From contig NZ_CP135963.1 of NCBI RefSeq assembly GCF_032460525.1, forward strand, positions 3,906,001 through 3,970,000: a stretch of 64,000 nucleotides of DNA, given 5' to 3'. Under the pieces are notes generated by a model, which was given only the letters and a program-made list of their open reading frames with translations, did no database searches and was not told the origin of the DNA. Source of the stretch: Geodermatophilus sp. DSM 44513 (GTDB taxonomy: Bacteria > Actinomycetota > Actinomycetes > Mycobacteriales > Geodermatophilaceae). Position 1 is the first letter of the stretch, and the number at the start of each line of letters is the position of its first letter. Positions 60,297 to 64,000 of this stretch are shown here, piece by piece. Made by a program: the position numbers and the translations under genes.

Positions 60297-61042
60297 CCGA
60301 CGTCGAGGTCGCCGCCGAGGCGGCGCGCGCGGCCGCGGGGGTCCTGACCGCGCTGCGCGCCGACGGCCGGCGCACCGGCCGCGAGCTGGGGGACGCCGGG
60401 GACGCCGCCGCGCAGGCCGCGATCGCGGCGGTGCTGGCCGACCGCCGTCCGGCCGACGTCGTCTTCAGCGAGGAGGCCGCCGACGACGACCGCCGGCTGG
60501 CCGCCGACCGGGTGTGGGTGGTCGACCCGCTGGACGGCACGCGCGAGTACGCCGAGGCCGGCCGCCCGGACTGGGCGGTGCACGTCGCGCTGTGGGCGGC
60601 CGGCGACCTAGCCGCGGCCGCGGTCGCGCTGCCGGCGCTGGGCCAGGTCCTCGTCACCGACCCGTCGCCGGTGGTGCCGCCGGCGGCCGGCCCCCGGCCG
60701 CGGATCGCGGTCAGCCGCACCCGGCCGCCCGCGGTGGCCGCGGCCGTGGCGGGGGCCCTGGACGCGGAGCTGGTGCCGATGGGCTCGGCCGGGTGGAAGG
60801 TGACCGCCGTCGTCCGCGGGGAGGCCGACGCGTACGTGCACGCCGGCGGCATGTACCAGTGGGACTCCGCGGCACCGGTGGCCGTGGCCCGCGCGGCGGG
60901 GCTCACCGCGCTGCGGCTGGACGGCTCGCCCTTGGTCTACAACGACCCGGACCCGTCGCTGCCCGACCTGCTGGTGTGCCGCCCGGAGCTGACCGACCGG
61001 CTGCTGGCGGCGGTGCGAGCAGGGTCACCGCCGTCGTCCTGA
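60293..61042 (+). CDS. cysQ: 3'(2'),5'-bisphosphate nucleotidase (CysQ-like)
   Basis: A 249-residue inositol-monophosphatase-fold enzyme expected to convert PAP/PAPS to AMP/APS. Metal motifs: VVFSEEAADDDRR near residue 58, WVVDPLDGTREYAEAG near 76, and MYQWDSAAPVAVARAAG near 193. Position immediately before cysD-cysN supports CysQ over inositol phosphatase. GTG overlaps the thioesterase stop. Confidence 0.88.
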   Translation: MTDVEVAAEAARAAAGVLTALRADGRRTGRELGDAGDAAAQAAIAAVLADRRPADVVFSEEAADDDRRLAADRVWVVDPLDGTREYAEAGRPDWAVHVALWAAGDLAAAAVALPALGQVLVTDPSPVVPPAAGPRPRIAVSRTRPPAVAAAVAGALDAELVPMGSAGWKVTAVVRGEADAYVHAGGMYQWDSAAPVAVARAAGLTALRLDGSPLVYNDPDPSLPDLLVCRPELTDRLLAAVRAGSPPSS

Positions 61043-61076
61043 GGGGAGGGCGGAGACTGGTGGCCGGGAATCCCCC

Positions 61077-61105
61077 CTGAACCGGTGCGGTTGGTGCTGG
61101 TTCAG
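61077..61105 (+). promoter_or_regulatory. Hairpin in the cysD upstream gap
   Basis: Arms CTGAACC/GGTTCAG (7 bp, 15-nt loop) lie 36 nt before cysD. It could be an attenuator or a weak terminator after cysQ; no cysteine leader peptide was found in this gap. Confidence 0.4.
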
Positions 61106-61140
61106 GACCCCGCCCCCGAGACCACCCGGAGCCCCCTCGC

Positions 61141-62049
61141 GTGACGACCCCTGACTACCGGCTCTCCCAACTGGAGACGCTGGAGGCCGAGTCCATCCAC
61201 GTCATCCGCGAGGTGGCCGCGGAGCTCGAGCGCCCGGTGCTGCTGTTCTCCGGCGGCAAGGACTCCATCGTGATGCTGGAGCTGGCCCGCAAGGCGTTCG
61301 CGCCGGCCCGCATCCCGTTCCCGGTCCTGCACGTCGACACCGGGCTGAACTTCCCCGACGTGCTGGAGTTCCGCGACAAGCGGGCGGCCGAGCTCGGTGT
61401 CGAGCTGATCGTGGCCTCGGTGCCCGACGCCATGGCGCGGGGGGTGGTGCGGGAGGAGCCCAACGGCTCCCGCAACCGCATCCAGACCCCGGTGCTGCTC
61501 GACGCGGTCGAGGAGCACGGCTTCACCGCGCTGTTCGGCGGCGCCCGCCGCGACGAGGACAAGGCACGGGCCAAGGAGCGGGTGTTCTCCTTCCGGGACG
61601 AGTTCGGCCAGTGGGACCCGAAGAACCAGCGCCCCGAGCTGTGGGACCTGTACAACGGCCGGATCCACCTCGGCGAGTCGATCCGGGTGTTCCCGCTGTC
61701 CAACTGGACCGAGCTGGACATCTGGCAGTACGTCCTCCGCGAGGACATCGCCATCCCCCCGCTGTACCTCGCCGAGGAGCGGGAGGTCGTCGAGCGCCAG
61801 GGGATGCTGTACGCGGTCAACGAGTTCGTCCGTCCCCGGGACGGCGAGCGGTCGTTCCGCGCGACCGTCCGCTACCGGACGGTGGGCGACGCCAACCTGA
61901 CCGCCGCCGTGCGGTCGGAGGCCACCACGGTCGCCGACGTCATCGCCGAGATCGCGGTGACCCGGATGACCGAGCGCGGCGCCACCCGCGGCGACGACAA
62001 GGTCAGCGACGCCGCCATGGAGGACCGCAAGAAGGAGGGGTACTTCTGA
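61141..62049 (+). CDS. cysD: Sulfate adenylyltransferase subunit 2
   Basis: CysD forms APS from ATP and sulfate with its GTPase partner CysN. The 302-residue protein has the PP-loop LLFSGGKDSIVMLELARKAF near residue 35, HVDTGLNFPDVLEFRD near 62 and GGARRDEDKARAKERVFSFRD near 138. The C-terminus MEDRKKEGYF is the usual CysN contact. GTG start. Overlaps cysN by TGATG. Confidence 0.96.
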   Translation: MTTPDYRLSQLETLEAESIHVIREVAAELERPVLLFSGGKDSIVMLELARKAFAPARIPFPVLHVDTGLNFPDVLEFRDKRAAELGVELIVASVPDAMARGVVREEPNGSRNRIQTPVLLDAVEEHGFTALFGGARRDEDKARAKERVFSFRDEFGQWDPKNQRPELWDLYNGRIHLGESIRVFPLSNWTELDIWQYVLREDIAIPPLYLAEEREVVERQGMLYAVNEFVRPRDGERSFRATVRYRTVGDANLTAAVRSEATTVADVIAEIAVTRMTERGATRGDDKVSDAAMEDRKKEGYF

Positions 62050-63353
62050 TGGGTCCGGTCGACGTCCACTCCCCCGCCGCCGAGCACGCCGCCGAGCTCG
62101 CCCGCGCCCGCAAGGACATCGTGCGGATCGCCACCGCCGGCTCGGTGGACGACGGCAAGAGCACCCTGATCGGCCGGCTGCTGTACGACAGCAAGGCGAT
62201 CTTCGAGGACCAGTACGAGGCGGTGGCCCGGGCCAGCAAGGGCGACCACGTCGACCTCGCCCTGCTCACCGACGGCCTGCGCGCCGAGCGCGAGCAGGGC
62301 ATCACCATCGACGTCGCCTACCGGTACTTCACCACCCCGCGACGGACGTTCGTGCTGGCCGACACCCCCGGCCACGTGCAGTACACGCGCAACATGGTCA
62401 CCGGCGCCTCCACCGCGGACCTGGCCATCGTGCTGGTCGACGCCCGCAGGGGCATGGTCGAGCAGAGCCGCCGGCACGCCTTCCTCGCCTCGCTGCTGCG
62501 GGTGCCGCACCTGGTCGTCGCGGTCAACAAGATGGACCTGGTCGACTGGTCGGAGGAGGTCTTCGACCGGATCGCCGACGAGTTCGACGCCTTCGCCGCC
62601 AAGCTCAGCGTCCCGGACCTGACCGTCGTCCCCATCTCCGCCCTGCACGGTGACAACGTGGTGCGGCACTCGCCGAACACCCCCTGGTACGAGGGCCCGA
62701 CGCTGCTGCACCACCTCGAGCACGTGCACGTGGCCAGCGACCGCAACCTCACCGACGCCCGCTTCCCGGTGCAGTACGTCATCCGGCCGCAGACCGACGG
62801 GCACCACGACTACCGCGGCTACGCCGGCACGGTCGCCAGCGGGGTCTTCCGGGTCGGCGACGACGTCCAGGTGCTGCCCAGCGGCCTGACCACGAGGATC
62901 GCCGGCATCGACGGGCCCCGCGGCCCCGTCGAGGAGGCCTTCGCCCCCATGTCGGTGACTCTGCGGCTGGACGACGACCTCGACGTCTCCCGCGGGGACC
63001 TGATCGGCAAGCCGGAGAACGCCCCGACCGCGACCCAGGACCTCGACGCCCTGGTCTGCTGGATGGCCGAGGAGCCACTGCGGCCGCGCCAGCGGATCGC
63101 GGTCAAGCACACCACCCGCTCGGTGCGCGCCGTGGTCAAGGAGCTGGCCTACCGGCTGGACGTGAACACCCTGCACCGCGACCGCGAGGCGCCCGAACTG
63201 GGTCTCAACGACATCGGCCGGGTGCGGCTGCGCGCCACCCAGCCGCTGTTCGTCGACGACTACACCCGCAACCGGGTCACCGGGCGGTTCATCCTGGTCG
63301 ACGAGGCCACCAACGCCACCGTCGGCGCCGGGATGCTCACCCCCGCCGGCTGA
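62049..63353 (+). CDS. cysN: Sulfate adenylyltransferase subunit 1 (GTPase)
   Basis: A 434-residue translational-GTPase homologue that drives APS formation. G1 ATAGSVDDGKSTLIGRLLYDSKAIFEDQ near residue 29, G2 REQGITIDVAYRYF near 85, G3 DTPGHVQYTRNMVTGAS near 103, G4 VNKMDLVDW near 160. It ends after the C-terminal beta domain, so no fused APS kinase (CysC) is present, and none is seen nearby. ATG 62049. Confidence 0.96.
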   Translation: MGPVDVHSPAAEHAAELARARKDIVRIATAGSVDDGKSTLIGRLLYDSKAIFEDQYEAVARASKGDHVDLALLTDGLRAEREQGITIDVAYRYFTTPRRTFVLADTPGHVQYTRNMVTGASTADLAIVLVDARRGMVEQSRRHAFLASLLRVPHLVVAVNKMDLVDWSEEVFDRIADEFDAFAAKLSVPDLTVVPISALHGDNVVRHSPNTPWYEGPTLLHHLEHVHVASDRNLTDARFPVQYVIRPQTDGHHDYRGYAGTVASGVFRVGDDVQVLPSGLTTRIAGIDGPRGPVEEAFAPMSVTLRLDDDLDVSRGDLIGKPENAPTATQDLDALVCWMAEEPLRPRQRIAVKHTTRSVRAVVKELAYRLDVNTLHRDREAPELGLNDIGRVRLRATQPLFVDDYTRNRVTGRFILVDEATNATVGAGMLTPAG

Positions 63354-63356
63354 CCG

Positions 63357-64000
63357 TCAGGCGGCGGCCTTCTCCAGGGCGCGGCGGGTGAGCAGGCGGG
63401 CGAGGTGGCGGCGGTACTCCTGGTCGGCGTGCATGTCCGCCGTCGGGGAGGTCCCCTGGTCGGCCAGCGCGGCGGCCTCGGCGATGGACGCGCCCCCGGC
63501 GAGCGCCTCCTCCGTCGCCGTCGCCCGCACCACCGAGCCGGCCATGTTTGCCAGCGCGACACGGCCCTGCACCGCGGCCGCCGACACGATCGGCCAGTCG
63601 TTCTCCCGGCGGGTGAACTTCTCGTAGCCCCAGCCGACGCCGGCCATCCGCGGCACCCGCACCTCGACGACGACCTCGTCCGGTGACAGCGCCGTCTCGA
63701 AGAAGCCGGTCCAGAACTCGGTGACCGGCACCTCGCGCCGTCCACCGGGCCCCTGGACGACGACGGTGCCACCGAGCGCGAGCAGCGCGGTGGGCAGGTC
63801 CGACGCCGGGTCGCTGTGCGCCACGGTGCCGCCCAGGGTGCCGCGGTGGCGCACCTGCGGGTCGCCCACCCGACCGGCCGTGTGCGACAGCAGCGGCACC
63901 TCGGCGTCGGCGACCGCGGACTGCTGCAGCTCGGAGTGCCGGGTGCCCGCGCCGATGGCCACCTCCTCGCCCTCGACGCGGACGTAGGACAGGTCGCGGA
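63357..64000 (-). CDS. FAD-binding subunit of a molybdenum hydroxylase (CoxM type), partial
   Basis: The visible C-terminal 214 residues match the CO dehydrogenase/xanthine dehydrogenase medium subunit: [39 protein letters not shown] (the FAD-binding G-G-x-x-A-H-x-D-P-A-S-D motif) and a C-terminal helical domain. The 5' end lies beyond base 64000. It converges on cysN with a 3-nt gap. Partner small and large subunits should lie just outside. Confidence 0.9.
   Translation of the reverse strand, partial: RDLSYVRVEGEEVAIGAGTRHSELQQSAVADAEVPLLSHTAGRVGDPQVRHRGTLGGTVAHSDPASDLPTALLALGGTVVVQGPGGRREVPVTEFWTGFFETALSPDEVVVEVRVPRMAGVGWGYEKFTRRENDWPIVSAAAVQGRVALANMAGSVVRATATEEALAGGASIAEAAALADQGTSPTADMHADQEYRRHLARLLTRRALEKAAA

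Noticed and set aside
61043..61140. A cysteine leader peptide before cysD
   Set aside because: No short ORF with the RRxxDLCR pattern or clustered Cys codons is present in the gap.
62049..63353. CysN-CysC bifunctional enzyme
   Set aside because: The protein ends at 434 residues after the GTPase beta domains; there is no APS kinase P-loop.
1..64000. CRISPR array, rRNA, tRNA or prophage genes
   Set aside because: No evenly spaced direct repeats, no rRNA cores, no cloverleaf with CCA-type ends and no phage structural motifs were recognised; tRNA absence was judged by eye only.

Overview
The window is chromosomal DNA of a very GC-rich actinobacterium that makes mycothiol (mshA at 3446-4798, mshD at 46497-47486). 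It carries an HbhA-like gene, GlnR, LmeA-type DUF2993, RsiG and SseC/CysA2, and starts many genes with GTG in GTGA/ATGA overlaps. Gene content and intergenic style fit the Geodermatophilaceae (Blastococcus, Geodermatophilus, Modestobacter); this is inferred from families, since no marker RNA is present. No rRNA, tRNA, transposase, integrase, prophage or CRISPR array was seen.

Layout. 0-11 kb: glycolysis and envelope core (gpmA, MFS pump, YbjN protein, mshA, SDR, murB, two SAM-dependent enzymes, PspC protein, DUF2516, HbhA-like, XRE regulator). From memory this order matches M. tuberculosis Rv0474-Rv0489. 10.6-17.4 kb: asparaginase, the c-di-GMP-binding anti-sigma RsiG, YgfZ, a Fur regulator, and a murD2-murL-DUF4392 operon for an L-Glu-then-epimerise route to peptidoglycan D-Glu. 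17.5-27.6 kb: NhaA, a structured RNA leader with a micro-ORF, a DUF885 peptidase, nitrobindin, a PAS-PP2C phosphatase, sseC-cysA2 behind a cysteine-type leader peptide, and the DUF2993/lmeA gene. 28.1-45.4 kb: a minus-strand catabolic island with two GMC dehydrogenases and their small subunits, an IclR regulator, an enolase-superfamily enzyme, a LarA-like racemase, an IlvD/Edd dehydratase, a Liv-type ABC transporter with a fused permease-ATPase, SDR, HbpS-like, cyclase and tautomerase genes. 45.8-51.8 kb: glnR, mshD and pstSCAB behind a PHO box. 51.8-64 kb: a degenerate LCP protein, a 14-residue tandem-repeat coiled-coil protein, stress-type small proteins, a siderophore-interacting protein, a two-component pair, a thioesterase, cysQ-cysD-cysN, and the end of a molybdenum-hydroxylase FAD subunit running off the window.

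How it fits together. Three sulfur loci (cysteine leader-cysA2-sseC, cysQDN, mycothiol genes), phosphate/nitrogen control (pst, GlnR) and peptidoglycan precursor genes form the conserved backbone. The 28-45 kb block separates lmeA from glnR, which are neighbours in mycobacteria, so it looks like an acquired hydroxy-acid or sugar-acid utilisation island. Its two main promoters (near 45.4 kb and 32.6 kb) have a palindrome just upstream of -35, plausibly bound by the IclR protein encoded within it. Many genes have a TANNNT -10 box 6-8 nt before the start codon, indicating leaderless transcription; I used this to choose several starts.
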